46,258 bases of DNA, taken from the NCBI GenBank assembly GCA_017456885.1, contig JAFTIM010000011.1:1-46258 (forward strand), given 5' to 3'. The DNA comes from Paludibacteraceae bacterium (GTDB lineage Bacteria > Bacteroidota > Bacteroidia > Bacteroidales > Paludibacteraceae). Below the pieces are notes generated by a model. It was given only the letters and a program-made list of their open reading frames with translations, had not been told where the DNA came from and did no database searches. The position numbers were made by a program, and so were the translations under genes. Below are positions 28,672 to 38,390 of the stretch, one piece after another; the stretch's first letter is position 1; the number at the start of each line of letters is the position of its first letter.

Positions 28672-30217
28672 GATAATCACTTTCAGTATTGATATTCCAA
28701 ATGTTACTTTTATCGGAAGAATTGTTTCTGATATTCTTCACTGCTTCCATTGCCGTCAGCATAGAATGGTCCATGTTGTTATAGCGATGTTGTCCGTTGC
28801 GACCGATGCAATAAAGGTTTTCGATGGTATCTAAAAATGTTTTTACCTTGTCGAGTTCGTAATAACTTCCATAATAAGCAGGATATGCTTTCGGGGTTTT
28901 TACCAAAATGGTATCAATGATATTTTCTTTTTTTACAAAATGAATCTGTTCTAACTCATTGATAGCCATATTTATAAACTCACTTTCAGGCATTAACCAT
29001 AGTTCGTCGCCTTCTGTGCAAAAATATTCTAATCCTAAAAAAATGCTGTTTTCGTAGTCGCTGACCATATAGGGCGACCAATTGTTGAACACTTGAATGC
29101 GTCCGATTTTGACATTTGGCTCCTGAATATAAATCCAAGTGTCGGGAATGCGGTTTTTGTAGGTTTTTATTTTAGTACGATTCTCAATTGCTAATTCTTT
29201 TACAAGGACACCTACCGATATAAAATCTCGATAAGGTAAATTTTGTGCAATATTTTTAACCTCGTCGGGTATTTCCACTCCTTTTATTGCATTGATGAGG
29301 TCTCTCAGTGGCATCGAAGAAAGCAGATAATCGCAAAATTCGGTATGGATATGTCCTCCTTCGTCGATATTGACCGAATGAACGCGATTTTGTGCTACGT
29401 TGATGTCAACGACAGTGGCATTTTTTTTGACGACACCTCCTTTTTCGGAAATGATTCCTGCTACATTTTCCCATAACTGACCCGGTCCAAATTTGGGATA
29501 TATAAATTGTTCAATTAAAGAGGTTTCCGTGTCTTTTTGTTGTAGATTTTTGTCCCTAAAAGGCTTTTTTAAAATATCTTTTACGATGGAAAGAACAGAA
29601 AGTCCTTTTACACGTTGAGCACCCCAGTCGGCTCCCAATTGTGAAGGATGTATGCCCCAAACTTTTTGTGTATAGTCTTCAAAAAATATTTTATACAAAG
29701 GACGACCAAACCGATTGATATAAAAGTCTTCAAGAGAGATTTCCTGACGTTTTTTTATCAAGGAATGAATATAACCGCCTAAAATTTGCAACGTGTTTTT
29801 TATTCCTAAATTGATAAATGTTTGTGGCTTGGCGGAAATAGGGTAATCGAAGAAACGTTTCAAGTAAAAAATTCTTGATATTCTTTGGCGAAGAAGAATG
29901 ACATTGTTTTCTTCTTGAGGATTCGGACCATCATTTTTTAGTTTCTTATTTCTTTTGAGCAATAGGTCATCGAGCGCAGGTGCACCTTGTAGCGGCATAA
30001 TGTTTTGCCACCAATTCATAATTGTGTCATTTTTGGAGAAAAAACGGTGCCCACCGATATCCATTCTATTTCCGTTGTGAACTATTGTACGAGAAATGCC
30101 TCCTATCTCGTTCGACGACTCAAATAGCAATGGTTTTATATCTGTTTGCTTTAATAGTTCAAAACCAGCAGTAAGACCTGCAGGTCCGGCACCTACAACA
30201 ATTGCTTTTTTGCTCAT
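28658..30217 (-). CDS. FAD-dependent UDP-galactopyranose-mutase-like oxidoreductase
   Basis: 519 residues. The FAD-binding Rossmann motif is [16 protein letters not shown] (8-23), followed by [14 protein letters not shown] and GGHRFFSK. The central region has [28 protein letters not shown], as in the UDP-galactopyranose mutase/protoporphyrinogen oxidase group, and the C-terminus has [25 protein letters not shown], the second FAD-contact segment. Many such proteins sit in polysaccharide loci and act on nucleotide sugars or lipid-linked sugars; the exact substrate is unclear. It is translationally coupled to the glycosyltransferase gene that follows. Confidence 0.82.
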   Translation of the reverse strand: MSKKAIVVGAGPAGLTAGFELLKQTDIKPLLFESSNEIGGISRTIVHNGNRMDIGGHRFFSKNDTIMNWWQNIMPLQGAPALDDLLLKRNKKLKNDGPNPQEENNVILLRQRISRIFYLKRFFDYPISAKPQTFINLGIKNTLQILGGYIHSLIKKRQEISLEDFYINRFGRPLYKIFFEDYTQKVWGIHPSQLGADWGAQRVKGLSVLSIVKDILKKPFRDKNLQQKDTETSLIEQFIYPKFGPGQLWENVAGIISEKGGVVKKNATVVDINVAQNRVHSVNIDEGGHIHTEFCDYLLSSMPLRDLINAIKGVEIPDEVKNIAQNLPYRDFISVGVLVKELAIENRTKIKTYKNRIPDTWIYIQEPNVKIGRIQVFNNWSPYMVSDYENSIFLGLEYFCTEGDELWLMPESEFINMAINELEQIHFVKKENIIDTILVKTPKAYPAYYGSYYELDKVKTFLDTIENLYCIGRNGQHRYNNMDHSMLTAMEAVKNIRNNSSDKSNIWNINTESDYHEQK

Positions 30218-30301
30218 TTTAAGGGTATGAAATCGTTACGAAAATACTTGGTTTTCTTTTTATTACCAAATCTCTATTCGAAAATTGTTTTTGGTATGAA
30301 A

Positions 30302-30328
30302 AAAGCCTTGTAAAAAATCTACAAGGCT
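30302..30328 (-). terminator. Terminator of tig
   Basis: A 10-base-pair stem (30302-30311 with 30319-30328) followed by a T-run on the minus strand (A-run 30298-30303 on the + strand), 25 bases past the tig stop. Confidence 0.85.
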
Positions 30329-30352
30329 TGAACAAAAATGAAAACAAAACAA

Positions 30353-31696
30353 TTATTTCTTCTCTTCGAACAACTTGCCGAAATCGTCGATCGAGATGGA
30401 TTTTTCTTCCACTTTTACAGCACTTTTTATGGCTGCTAAAATTTTGTCTTCAAGGGCTTTCTCCAATAAGCGTTTCCTTGCATCTTCTTTTTTCAAGGTC
30501 TCTTTTGCATAGTTGTCAAGCACATCGTCGGGAATATTCATCATTCCATACTGTGCAAATTGTGCCTTTGTAGCAATTTTAGCTTGCTCGATCACGTCGT
30601 TTTCTTCAATTTTTATTTCATTCTCTTTGGCGACTTTATCGCAAACAACCTGCCATTTCAATTCGGTAAGCATTGAGGGAAAATCCTTCTCCAAAGTTTC
30701 TTCGCTCATATTTTTATTAGTTGCCAATACCCAACGTTTTAAAAATGCTTCAGGGAAAACTACTTTGTCTAATTTTTTTGTTAATGCCGCTTTTGCATCC
30801 AATGCAAACTTGTATTCGCTATTGCTTTTTAACGACTCTTTAATGTTTTCTTTTATTTTTTCACGGAACTCGTTTTCGTCTTTTACGCTGTTTTCTCCAA
30901 AAACTTTATCGAACAACGATTGGTCGATTTCAGACTCTTTGTAACGAGTGATTTCGTTAATGGTAAACTCAAAATTGTCAGAGATGTTTTTAACCTCATC
31001 TTTTTTGATTTTTAGAAATGCAGCTATTTCTGCTTCATTGTCTTCGTATGCTTTTTTTGGTGAGAATGCGATTTTATCGGCTTTTTTTGCTCCAACAAAA
31101 AGAGCGGCTTGTTCTTTGTCTTTCATGTAAGCGGGGCAGAGTACTGCATCTGCAACCTCTATTGAGCCGTTTGTTTCTTTCACCGAACCCTTTATCATAT
31201 CTTTTTCTTCGGCATTTTCGGCAGATTCGTAACTACCAAAACGCCCTGTGTAAGATTTTACTTGATTGTCAATCATTTCTGTAGATACCTCTATGTCGTA
31301 GTAGGTGATTTTCGTTTTTTTATCAAGTGTTACATTGATTTCAGGAGCAAGGGCAATGTCGAATACATATTCAAAAGATTCGTCTGTGTCAAGATTTATC
31401 TCTTTTTGTTCTTCTTCGTTTGGCAATGGCTCACCGAGTATTTGAAGATCGTTATCTTTTATGTATTGATAAAGAGAGTCGGAAATTTTTTGATTTATAA
31501 TGTTGACTAATGCATATTTTCCATACATTTTTTTTATCATTCCCATCGGAACCATACCGGGACGGAATCCTGGAATATTGGCTTTCTTTTTATAACTACG
31601 AAGCTCTTTCTCTAAATCTTCGTTGCAATCAGTTTTTGCAATTTGAACTGTCAGTTTTGCATTTACTGCGTCAATGTCTGTTCGTAAAACGTTCAT
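30353..31696 (-). CDS. tig: Trigger factor (ribosome-associated chaperone)
   Basis: 447 residues from the ATG at 31696 (MNVLRTDIDAVNAKLTVQIA); the longer frame to 31771 has no sensible start. The ribosome-binding signature is KKKANIPGFRPGMVPMGMIKKMYG near residues 35-60 (GFRxGxxP). The middle portion is a diverged PPIase-like domain (KDMIKGSVKETNGS to FSPKKAYED), and the remainder is the helical arm domain. It meets nascent chains at the exit tunnel. The gene stands alone with its own promoter box and terminator. Confidence 0.94.
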   Translation of the reverse strand: MNVLRTDIDAVNAKLTVQIAKTDCNEDLEKELRSYKKKANIPGFRPGMVPMGMIKKMYGKYALVNIINQKISDSLYQYIKDNDLQILGEPLPNEEEQKEINLDTDESFEYVFDIALAPEINVTLDKKTKITYYDIEVSTEMIDNQVKSYTGRFGSYESAENAEEKDMIKGSVKETNGSIEVADAVLCPAYMKDKEQAALFVGAKKADKIAFSPKKAYEDNEAEIAAFLKIKKDEVKNISDNFEFTINEITRYKESEIDQSLFDKVFGENSVKDENEFREKIKENIKESLKSNSEYKFALDAKAALTKKLDKVVFPEAFLKRWVLATNKNMSEETLEKDFPSMLTELKWQVVCDKVAKENEIKIEENDVIEQAKIATKAQFAQYGMMNIPDDVLDNYAKETLKKEDARKRLLEKALEDKILAAIKSAVKVEEKSISIDDFGKLFEEKK

Positions 31697-31739
31697 TATT
31701 AAATAAATTAATGTTTTTGAAAAATTTTTTATAGGCTTG

Positions 31740-31747
31740 CAAAGATA
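31740..31747 (-). promoter_or_regulatory. -7 box of tig
   Basis: TATCTTTG on the minus strand, 43 bases before the tig start codon. The -33 element is not recognisable. Confidence 0.55.
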
Positions 31748-31855
31748 CAGATTAAATTTGATTTCTTGCATAATAAAAGAGATTTAATTTTTTGTGTTAC
31801 GTTTCAAGATGATGTATTTCGTGGTGTTTGCAATGGTCGGAAGATAAAAAAGATG

Positions 31856-31863
31856 TATTTTTG
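31856..31863 (+). promoter_or_regulatory. -7 box before the TPR protein gene
   Basis: TATTTTTG, 15 bases before the ATG at 31879. TTTG at 31827-31830 is 25 bases upstream, longer than usual. Confidence 0.5.
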
Positions 31864-31878
31864 TCGCAATTTTCTAAT

Positions 31879-32601
31879 ATGGCAAATATGAAAAAGATAG
31901 TTTCATTGTGCACTTGTTTTTATCCTTTTTTGCTGTTGTCAGCACAAATAAATCATAATTTGATGTTTAAGGCCTATTTGTCGGGTGATTTAAGTTACTG
32001 GGGAAAGGCTCTTCGATTGGCCGAAAAATCGGACATGTCGCTGGATTTGCTGAAGCAGATTACCAATTATGAATACGGTTACATACCCTGGTGTTTGGAT
32101 AAAAAAGAGGACGAAGAAGCCAAATTGTATTTGGATAAATTTGCCCGACACATAGATATGCTTGAAGAGAAAGAAGGTAAGACTTCTTCGGTTTTTGTCT
32201 ATCGCTCTGCATATAATGCCTATTGCCTGTCATTTAACAGATGGAAGTTTGCCACTTATGCATCAAGAGCTATCGAATTTTCCAATAAAGCTGTGCAAAC
32301 CGACGAAAATAATCCGTTGGCTTTGAGTTTGAAAGGGAATGTCGAATTTTATAGTCCTGCAATGTTTGGCGGCTCGAAGAAAAAAGCGTTAGAGTATTTT
32401 CAAAAAGCGATAAACGCATTTGAAGAGAAGAATTTGGTAAACAATAACTGGAACTATGTTGCAACCATGCTTTGTTATGCTCAAGCATACGATAAGCAGG
32501 GAGAAAAAAAAAAGGCAAAGGAAGTGTGTCAAAAAATATTATCAATAGCTCCGACATTTACTTATGTTCGTGATACTTATTATCCACAATTAGTGAAATG
32601 A
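31879..32601 (+). CDS. Secreted TPR-repeat protein, unknown function
   Basis: 240 residues from 31879 (MANMKKIVSL), or 237 from the ATG at 31888, which gives the cleaner signal peptide MKKIVSLCTCFYPFLLLSAQ. The mature part contains TPR-like helices, clearest at about 140-235 (ALSLKGNVEFYSPAMFGGSKKKALEYFQKA and QAYDKQGEKKKAKEVCQKIL). It probably acts in the periplasm as a scaffold. Its stop overlaps the start of the flippase gene as ATGA, so it may belong to the same export or assembly process. No enzymatic motif is present. Confidence 0.8.
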   Translation: MANMKKIVSLCTCFYPFLLLSAQINHNLMFKAYLSGDLSYWGKALRLAEKSDMSLDLLKQITNYEYGYIPWCLDKKEDEEAKLYLDKFARHIDMLEEKEGKTSSVFVYRSAYNAYCLSFNRWKFATYASRAIEFSNKAVQTDENNPLALSLKGNVEFYSPAMFGGSKKKALEYFQKAINAFEEKNLVNNNWNYVATMLCYAQAYDKQGEKKKAKEVCQKILSIAPTFTYVRDTYYPQLVK

Positions 32602-34034
32602 GTATGTCGGAAAATTTAAAAACAAAGACTTTTTATTCGTTGCTATGGAGTGCGTTTGACAAAATCGGCGTTCAGTTTGTGGCATTTCTTGTAGGCATTG
32701 TTACCGCACGTTTGCTATCGCCACGCGATTTTGGATTGATGGGGGCTCTCGCCATCTTTACTATTTTGAGCAATGCGTTGATAGAGAGCGGATTCACGGC
32801 TGCATTGGTGCGTCGGAAGTATAATACCGATTCCGAATACGTTGCTACCTTTTATTTCAATATCTTGTTGAGTTTGCTCATTTACGGGATATTGTTTGTA
32901 TCGGCGCCGATTATTTCCGAGTATTTTCGGATGCCGGAACTATGCTCGTTGTCCCGTTTTTTGTTTTTAGCCATTATCATCAATTCCTTCGGGTTGGTGC
33001 AAAATGTGATTCTGACAAAAGAACTCAGTTTTAAGCTCTTGACAAAGGTCAATCTGATAGCGGTTGTGGTATCGGGTGTTTGTACGATATTGTTGATTGT
33101 TTTCTTTGGACTGTCTTATTGGGCATTGGCTTGGCAACAGATTATCATGGTATCATTAAAATCCTTATTGCTATGGATTTTCAGTAAGTGGCGTATTTCG
33201 GTTCGTCCCGATTTCTCGGTGATAAAGGAGTTGTTTTCATTTAGTTCCTTTTTGTTATTAACAAGCGTTGTAACCACCGTTGTAAAATACATCTACAATT
33301 TCATTATCGGTCGTTTTTATCAAGTGGAGGATTTGGGATATTATTCGCAAGCATATAAATATCAGCAAATTCCAAGTTCGGTTATCACAGCTACACTTAC
33401 ATCGGTAGCCTATCCCGTGCTTTCAAAATTGAATGGAGATGCGACACGTCAGCTGCTTTATTTCAGAAAACTTGTTCGTATAACGGCACTGCTTACTTTT
33501 CCTATAATGATAGGATTGATGGCGGTTGCCGAGGGTTTTATTGAAGTGTTTTTATCTGCAAAATGGTTGCCGATAGCCGCTTATTTTAAATTGCTTCTGA
33601 TAGCCGGAATTTTTTATCCATTCCATACATTGGCACTTAACATTCTTACCGTCAAGGGTTTCCCAAAATGGAATTTCGGTTTGGAAATGATACGCAACGG
33701 ATTGGTTGTTATTATGTTGATTTTTCTGCACAACGATATTATGCAGATGCTTTATGGTTTTCTGATAGCGACTGTTGCTTCGTTGTTGATTGATATGATT
33801 TTGGTTGTGCAAAAGACCGGTTACCGTTTTTTTAGCCAACTGCACGATGTGTTGCCTTATTTTCTTGTGGCAATGCTGATGTTCGGGCTTATCAAACTAT
33901 TGTCGATGATGTCCATCAACATTTATTGTCTGTTTTTTATACAAGTGTTTGCGGGTGGTTTGTTTTATTTTCTTTCGTTAAGACTGCTGGGGTCGAAATT
34001 GTTAGACGACTTTTTTGAACTTATAAGAAAATAA
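32598..34034 (+). CDS. Polysaccharide flippase, MOP superfamily (Wzx-like)
   Basis: 478 residues with 12-14 membrane helices. The N-terminal pattern FYSLLWSAFDKIGVQFVAFLVGIVTARLLSPRDFGLMGAL is typical of the PST/Wzx branch (lipopolysaccharide biosynthesis, WzxC type). VEDLGYYSQAYKYQQIPSSVITATLTSVAYPVLSKL is the conserved second-half motif. It would flip lipid-linked oligosaccharides across the inner membrane. No glycosyltransferase cluster surrounds it, so the substrate is not indicated. It is coupled to the TPR gene by a 4-base overlap. Confidence 0.9.
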   Translation: MSMSENLKTKTFYSLLWSAFDKIGVQFVAFLVGIVTARLLSPRDFGLMGALAIFTILSNALIESGFTAALVRRKYNTDSEYVATFYFNILLSLLIYGILFVSAPIISEYFRMPELCSLSRFLFLAIIINSFGLVQNVILTKELSFKLLTKVNLIAVVVSGVCTILLIVFFGLSYWALAWQQIIMVSLKSLLLWIFSKWRISVRPDFSVIKELFSFSSFLLLTSVVTTVVKYIYNFIIGRFYQVEDLGYYSQAYKYQQIPSSVITATLTSVAYPVLSKLNGDATRQLLYFRKLVRITALLTFPIMIGLMAVAEGFIEVFLSAKWLPIAAYFKLLLIAGIFYPFHTLALNILTVKGFPKWNFGLEMIRNGLVVIMLIFLHNDIMQMLYGFLIATVASLLIDMILVVQKTGYRFFSQLHDVLPYFLVAMLMFGLIKLLSMMSINIYCLFFIQVFAGGLFYFLSLRLLGSKLLDDFFELIRK

Positions 34035-34056
34035 AAAGGACACCGAAGTGCCCTTT
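34035..34056 (-). terminator. Probable terminator of the bactofilin gene
   Basis: A 9-base-pair stem with one mismatch (34035-34043 with 34048-34056), followed by T-rich sequence on the minus strand. It begins right at the flippase stop codon. Confidence 0.55.
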
Positions 34057-34062
34057 GTGCTG

Positions 34063-34425
34063 TTATTTTGTGTCATTTTTCTTAGGTGTTTCCATATCGC
34101 AAGTTCCGCAAAACACAGCTTTTGGTTCTATCATTAGTATTTTGGTTTTGATGTCGCCTTTGACTTTTGCCGTAGATTTGAGCGAAAGCATTTCCGAAAT
34201 TGTAAGAGTTCCTTCGGTAGTACCCATAATTTCGGCATTCGTACATGTCAAATTGCCGATGAGGACGCCATTTGTGCCAATAATAACCTTTCCTTTACAA
34301 GAGATATTGCCTTCGAAAATGCCATCGATGCGAAAATCGCTATCCGACGAAAAATCGCCTTTAATTTTACTCCCTGTGGCGAGCATATTATAGACGATGC
34401 CCGAGTTGATATTTTTTTCTGCCAT
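34063..34425 (-). CDS. Bactofilin
   Basis: 120 residues from the ATG at 34425 (MAEKNINSGIVYNMLATGSKIKGD). The longer frame to 34629 overlaps tadA on the other strand and was rejected. The core shows the right-handed beta-helix repeats of bactofilins: GDFSSDSDFRIDGIFEGNISCKGKVIIG, NGVLIGNLTCTNAEIMGTTEGTL, LKSTAKVKGDIKTKILMIEPKAVFCG. Bactofilins polymerise without nucleotide into filaments that organise the envelope. It is divergent from tadA and convergent with the flippase gene; no peptidase partner (LmdC type) is adjacent. Confidence 0.92.
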   Translation of the reverse strand: MAEKNINSGIVYNMLATGSKIKGDFSSDSDFRIDGIFEGNISCKGKVIIGTNGVLIGNLTCTNAEIMGTTEGTLTISEMLSLKSTAKVKGDIKTKILMIEPKAVFCGTCDMETPKKNDTK

Positions 34426-34508
34426 ATTTTTTTTGTTTTCGCAAAGAAATAAAAAAATATTGAAAAAAGCAAAACCTTGCGTCTTGCCGATAATCCGTTT
34501 TTTGATGC

Positions 34509-34516
34509 TATCTTTG
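34509..34516 (+). promoter_or_regulatory. -7 box of tadA
   Basis: TATCTTTG, 18 bases before the ATG at 34535. A TTG about 22 bases upstream could be the -33 element. Confidence 0.5.
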
Positions 34517-34534
34517 TTCCAAAAGATGTCTGTT

Positions 34535-34975
34535 ATGGAAATATATACCGATGAATATTTTATGTCGCAGGCCTTAATCGAAGCCCAAAAAGCCTTTGAT
34601 AAGGGAGAAGTACCGGTAGGGGCGGTCATTACCTATAAAAATGCGATACTTGCCCGAGCGCATAACCTGACCGAAAGGTTGGTTGATGTTACGGCTCATG
34701 CCGAAATGCAGGCTATTACGGCTGCTGCCAATGCCTTGGGTGGTAAGTACTTAAACGATTGTACGCTTTATGTTACCATAGAGCCTTGTGTCATGTGCGG
34801 TGCAGCTTTGGGGTGGGCTCACATAGGCAGAATAGTATATGGCGCAAAAGATGAAAAACGAGGATATTCGTTGTTTTCCCCATCGGTTTTACACCCGAAA
34901 ACAGAGGTTGTTTCGGGTGTAAAAGCAGCGGAGTGTGCCGATATGATGATTCGATTTTTTAAATTGAAACGCTGA
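34535..34975 (+). CDS. tadA: tRNA-specific adenosine deaminase
   Basis: 146 residues from the ATG at 34535; the ATG at 34526 would add three residues. Zinc and proton-shuttle motif TAHAEMQAI with His55 and Glu57; second motif EPCVMCGAA with Cys85 and Cys88; FDKGEVPVGAVI near the N-terminus is also typical. It converts A34 to inosine in tRNA-Arg(ACG), an essential wobble modification. All catalytic residues are present. It is convergent with proS, one base apart. Confidence 0.95.
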   Translation: MEIYTDEYFMSQALIEAQKAFDKGEVPVGAVITYKNAILARAHNLTERLVDVTAHAEMQAITAAANALGGKYLNDCTLYVTIEPCVMCGAALGWAHIGRIVYGAKDEKRGYSLFSPSVLHPKTEVVSGVKAAECADMMIRFFKLKR

Positions 34976-34976
34976 T

Positions 34977-36455
34977 TTAGTAACTTCTGGCAAAAATCAC
35001 ACGTTGAGCCGATGGCTTACCCGTAACCATACACTTACCCGGCGTTTTGTCGCTGTCGAGCGGAATGCAGCGGATGGTCGCTTTTGTCTCTTCTTTGATT
35101 TTCTCCTCGGTTTCGGGAGTGCCGTCCCAATGACAAAGCAAGAATCCTCCTTTTTCGATTTCCTCTTTAAATTCCTCGTAAGAATTGACCTCACGAGTCA
35201 TGCTTTGGCGGAGCGCAAGTGCTTTTTGATAGATGTTAGCTTGAATTTCGTCCAATAGTTGTTTGATATACAGCTCGATACCATCAAACGATACGGTCTG
35301 TTTTTCGAGAGTGTCGCGACGCATAATCTCTACCGTGTTGTTTTCGATGTCGCGACAGCCAATAGCCAAACGTACCGGCACGCCTTTCAGTTCGTAGTCG
35401 GCAAATTTGAACCCGGGGCGTTTGTTGTCGGCATTGTCATATTTTACCGAAATGCCGAGTGCTTTAAGTCCCGCAATGATTTTGTCGGCTTTTTCGTCGA
35501 TTTGTTGCAGTTGTTCTTCGTTTTTATAGATAGGAATAACGACCACCTGAATAGGTGCCAATGTAGGAGGAAGCACCAATCCGTTGTCGTCGCTGTGTGT
35601 CATAATAAGCGCACCCATCAAACGCGTAGATACGCCCCACGACGTAGCCCAAACATATTCGGCTTTGTTTTCTTTGTTGATAAATTGCACATCGAAAGCC
35701 TTTGCAAAATTTTGACCCAAGAAGTGCGAAGTACCTGATTGTAACGCCTTGCCGTCTTGCATCATGGCTTCTATCGTGTAGGTTTCCAATGCTCCGGCAA
35801 AACGTTCGTTTGCCGATTTGATGCCTTTGATGACGGGTAGAGCCATGTGTTTTTCGGCAAAATCGGCATAAACGTTCAGCATTCTTACGGCTTCGGCTTC
35901 AGCCTCTTCGCGGGTAGCGTGAGCCGTGTGCCCTTCTTGCCAAAGAAATTCGGCTGTACGCAAAAACAGACGTGTACGCATTTCCCAACGCATTACGTTA
36001 GCCCATTGATTGCACAAAATAGGCAAATCGCGATACGAATGAATCCAATTTTTGTAGGTGTTCCAAATGATGGTTTCCGATGTGGGACGAATGATAAGTT
36101 CCTCTTCCAAACGGGCTTCGGGGTCAACTACAACGCCTTTGCCGTCGGGCGACGTTTTCAAACGATGGTGCGTTACTACGGCACACTCTTTGGCAAAACC
36201 CTCGACGTGTTCCGCTTCACGACTGAGAAACGATTTGGGAATTAAAAGCGGGAAATAGGCATTGACGTGCCCTGTTGCTTTAAACATATCGTCGAGTTGT
36301 CGTTGCATTTTTTCCCAAATAGCGTAACCGTAAGGTTTGATAACCATACAGCCTCGCACTGCCGATTGCTCTGCCAAATCGGCTTTGACAACCAATTCGT
36401 TGTACCATTGTGAGTAGTTTTCGCTACGTTTTGTTAAGTCTTTTAATTCTGCCAT
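34977..36455 (-). CDS. proS: Prolyl-tRNA synthetase
   Basis: 492 residues, the compact (archaeal/eukaryotic-type, ProS type 3) form found in Bacteroidota and lacking the editing insertion. Class II motif 2 region [29 protein letters not shown] is clear, as are [16 protein letters not shown] and [15 protein letters not shown]. The anticodon-binding domain follows ([16 protein letters not shown], then [23 protein letters not shown]), and the C-terminal zinc-binding-like extension ends VIFARSY, the family hallmark. A possible -7 box (TACCTTTG on the minus strand) lies at 36478-36485. Confidence 0.96.
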   Translation of the reverse strand: MAELKDLTKRSENYSQWYNELVVKADLAEQSAVRGCMVIKPYGYAIWEKMQRQLDDMFKATGHVNAYFPLLIPKSFLSREAEHVEGFAKECAVVTHHRLKTSPDGKGVVVDPEARLEEELIIRPTSETIIWNTYKNWIHSYRDLPILCNQWANVMRWEMRTRLFLRTAEFLWQEGHTAHATREEAEAEAVRMLNVYADFAEKHMALPVIKGIKSANERFAGALETYTIEAMMQDGKALQSGTSHFLGQNFAKAFDVQFINKENKAEYVWATSWGVSTRLMGALIMTHSDDNGLVLPPTLAPIQVVVIPIYKNEEQLQQIDEKADKIIAGLKALGISVKYDNADNKRPGFKFADYELKGVPVRLAIGCRDIENNTVEIMRRDTLEKQTVSFDGIELYIKQLLDEIQANIYQKALALRQSMTREVNSYEEFKEEIEKGGFLLCHWDGTPETEEKIKEETKATIRCIPLDSDKTPGKCMVTGKPSAQRVIFARSY

Positions 36456-36538
36456 ATTCTTCTAAATTTTTCGGGTGCAAAGGTAGCGAAAAAAACGTTT
36501 GAACATATTCTCTCGCCATATTCGTTCGCTGCAAGGGG

Positions 36539-38047
36539 TTAAATAGTGATTTTTATGGATTGATAAGCTATTCGTACAATATAAACTCCTGTTTTTAGGG
36601 CTATTTGAAAAGCTCCTTTTCTTTTCTCGCTGGCAACGAGTTGTCCGTTTGCCGTAAAAATCTCTACAAGTTGTTCTTTGGGGAGGTTGAAGTGCAATGT
36701 TTCGTTTTCTATATAAAAAGGTGGAGTTACCTCTACAACTTCCAATGCCGATTCGCATTCCGTCACTTCGATTGTGCAATTCGCCTCCAAATTGCTTCCG
36801 TCGGTGGTGCGGGCGTAAACCGTAGCCGTCCCCTTGGATATGGGGCGAACAATGCCGTTGCGGACGGTGGCAACCGACTCGTCCGACACCTCCCATACGA
36901 TGCGTTGGTCGGTGGTTGTTTTCGGGGTGAAGGCAACTTTCAGCACTGCGGTATCTTGACATAGTGTCAACGACTTTTTTGTGGCATTGAGCTGTATGGC
37001 TGTTGCTTGTGTCGGCTCGTTTTGCTTCACACGTTTGTAAAGAAAGGGCAGCGGAAGTGTGTTTGACGTATAATTTGAAAAACGTGCATAACTGCCTGTC
37101 GGTGTATTGTAGCGTATGGTGCCGCAGCCGGCGTTGGTGTTTGTTATTTCGGCTCCATTGTAGGTCAATGTTATGTTCCAAGAGGTGTTGTCGGTGTCCC
37201 ATACCAAATGTTTCTCCGTTTTTGCTCCGAGTTTTTGGTTGTATTGGTTGGTAAAAGTCCAAGCATCGCCCTCTTTTCCGAGCGTGAAATACATGAGTTC
37301 GGGTTTGTACACATTCGATGTGTTTGCTACGCCGTAAACGTCCATATACGGATTGGTAACCGACGTGTCGATGTTGCCTGCAGCATAGCCGCTGCGATAG
37401 ATGATAACCATATCGCCCTCCTCGAAAGTCGAGTTTTTGTCGAGTTTGGTGTATTGATAGCCCATCGGACTTTCGGTGGTGGCAGCCACGGGAGTGTAGT
37501 CGATGGCAATGCGGTTGATATACACCGACCCTTCTTGCGTACCGCCTTTAATTAGAATTTCCACCTCTTCGTCTGTTTGTATCTCGTAATTTAAGCTCAT
37601 TGCTTTTGTTACATCGACATAAATGCCTAAATCTTTTGACACCCATTCGCCATACCAATTTTCGTCGTTGAAGTCGGTGGCGGGCATTTTGAAAATTTCG
37701 ACCGAACCGGCTGTTACCGTGATTGCAAGAGCACCTTTCGAGTTGTTTGAACACATGTTGAACGTAATGCTGTTGATGATGCAACCCTGCCAACCATCGA
37801 GGTAGAATGCCGCCGATTTGTTGCGCGGTATCTGATTGTATCTGTTGCCTGTGGTGGCACCGTATTCGCTGTAAAACTCTGCCGAAGAGCCGCTTGGCGC
37901 CTCACCGAACGATTTTAGTGTAAAGCGGTCGGCATCTTGGTCGTATTCCACAATCTCGTAACAAACCTCATTGGCACAAAGGGTAGTGGCGGTTAGTACG
38001 GAAACAAAAAGTACAATGGCTTGCTTTAGCACAAAAAATCTTTTCAT
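36539..38047 (-). CDS. Secreted Ig-like (Big_2) protein with probable T9SS sorting domain
   Basis: 502 residues from the ATG at 38047 (an in-frame ATG lies at 38053). Signal peptide MKRFFVLKQAIVLFVSVLTATTLCA. Residues about 25-330 are beta-rich, with no family I can name. A Big_2 Ig-like domain covers about 335-415 (ATAIQLNATKKSLTLCQDTAVLKVAFTP, VWEVSDESVATVRNGIVRPISKGTATVYA). The last 75 residues (VEIFTANGQLVASEKRKGAFQIALKTGVYIVRI) resemble the type A C-terminal signal of type IX secretion, which would direct surface display. The gene stands alone with a -7 box (TACCTTTG, minus strand) at 38067-38074. Ligand or enzyme activity cannot be predicted. Confidence 0.75.
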   Translation of the reverse strand: MKRFFVLKQAIVLFVSVLTATTLCANEVCYEIVEYDQDADRFTLKSFGEAPSGSSAEFYSEYGATTGNRYNQIPRNKSAAFYLDGWQGCIINSITFNMCSNNSKGALAITVTAGSVEIFKMPATDFNDENWYGEWVSKDLGIYVDVTKAMSLNYEIQTDEEVEILIKGGTQEGSVYINRIAIDYTPVAATTESPMGYQYTKLDKNSTFEEGDMVIIYRSGYAAGNIDTSVTNPYMDVYGVANTSNVYKPELMYFTLGKEGDAWTFTNQYNQKLGAKTEKHLVWDTDNTSWNITLTYNGAEITNTNAGCGTIRYNTPTGSYARFSNYTSNTLPLPFLYKRVKQNEPTQATAIQLNATKKSLTLCQDTAVLKVAFTPKTTTDQRIVWEVSDESVATVRNGIVRPISKGTATVYARTTDGSNLEANCTIEVTECESALEVVEVTPPFYIENETLHFNLPKEQLVEIFTANGQLVASEKRKGAFQIALKTGVYIVRIAYQSIKITI

Positions 38048-38185
38048 AATCATTTATTTTTTTATGCAAAGGTATAGGTTTTTTCAAAAATAATTATTTT
38101 TGTTGTCGTAAAGATGATGAAAACGCGTGTTACTACATATTGTATGGTGGAGAGGGCTGTTGCGAGCGTAGCGAGCTTACCAAAT

Positions 38186-38204
38186 ACACACACACACACA
38201 CACA
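38186..38204 (+). repeat. AC dinucleotide microsatellite in a 340-base gene-free region
   Basis: Nine and a half AC units. The surrounding gap (38054-38390) contains no credible gene. On the + strand it shows a TATTTTTG box at 38095-38102, the repeated motif GCGAGC-GTA-GCGAGC just left of the AC run, a hairpin TCTCGG/CCGAGA at 38263-38278 and a T-run at 38285-38291. Confidence 0.8.
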
Positions 38205-38390
38205 GAAAATAGGGCGTTTCGGGCATTTCTGCCTATTCGCGAACAATACCATAGCAGTTCTTTCTCGGTGTTCCGAGAGGGGGCTTTTTTTGTTCCCCAA
38301 CGAACCGAACACTTAAACCTTTAAACTCTTAAACCTTTTAGTTCTGTGATTATTAACATTTTTACTAACATTTAAAAAAATAAACAAAAG

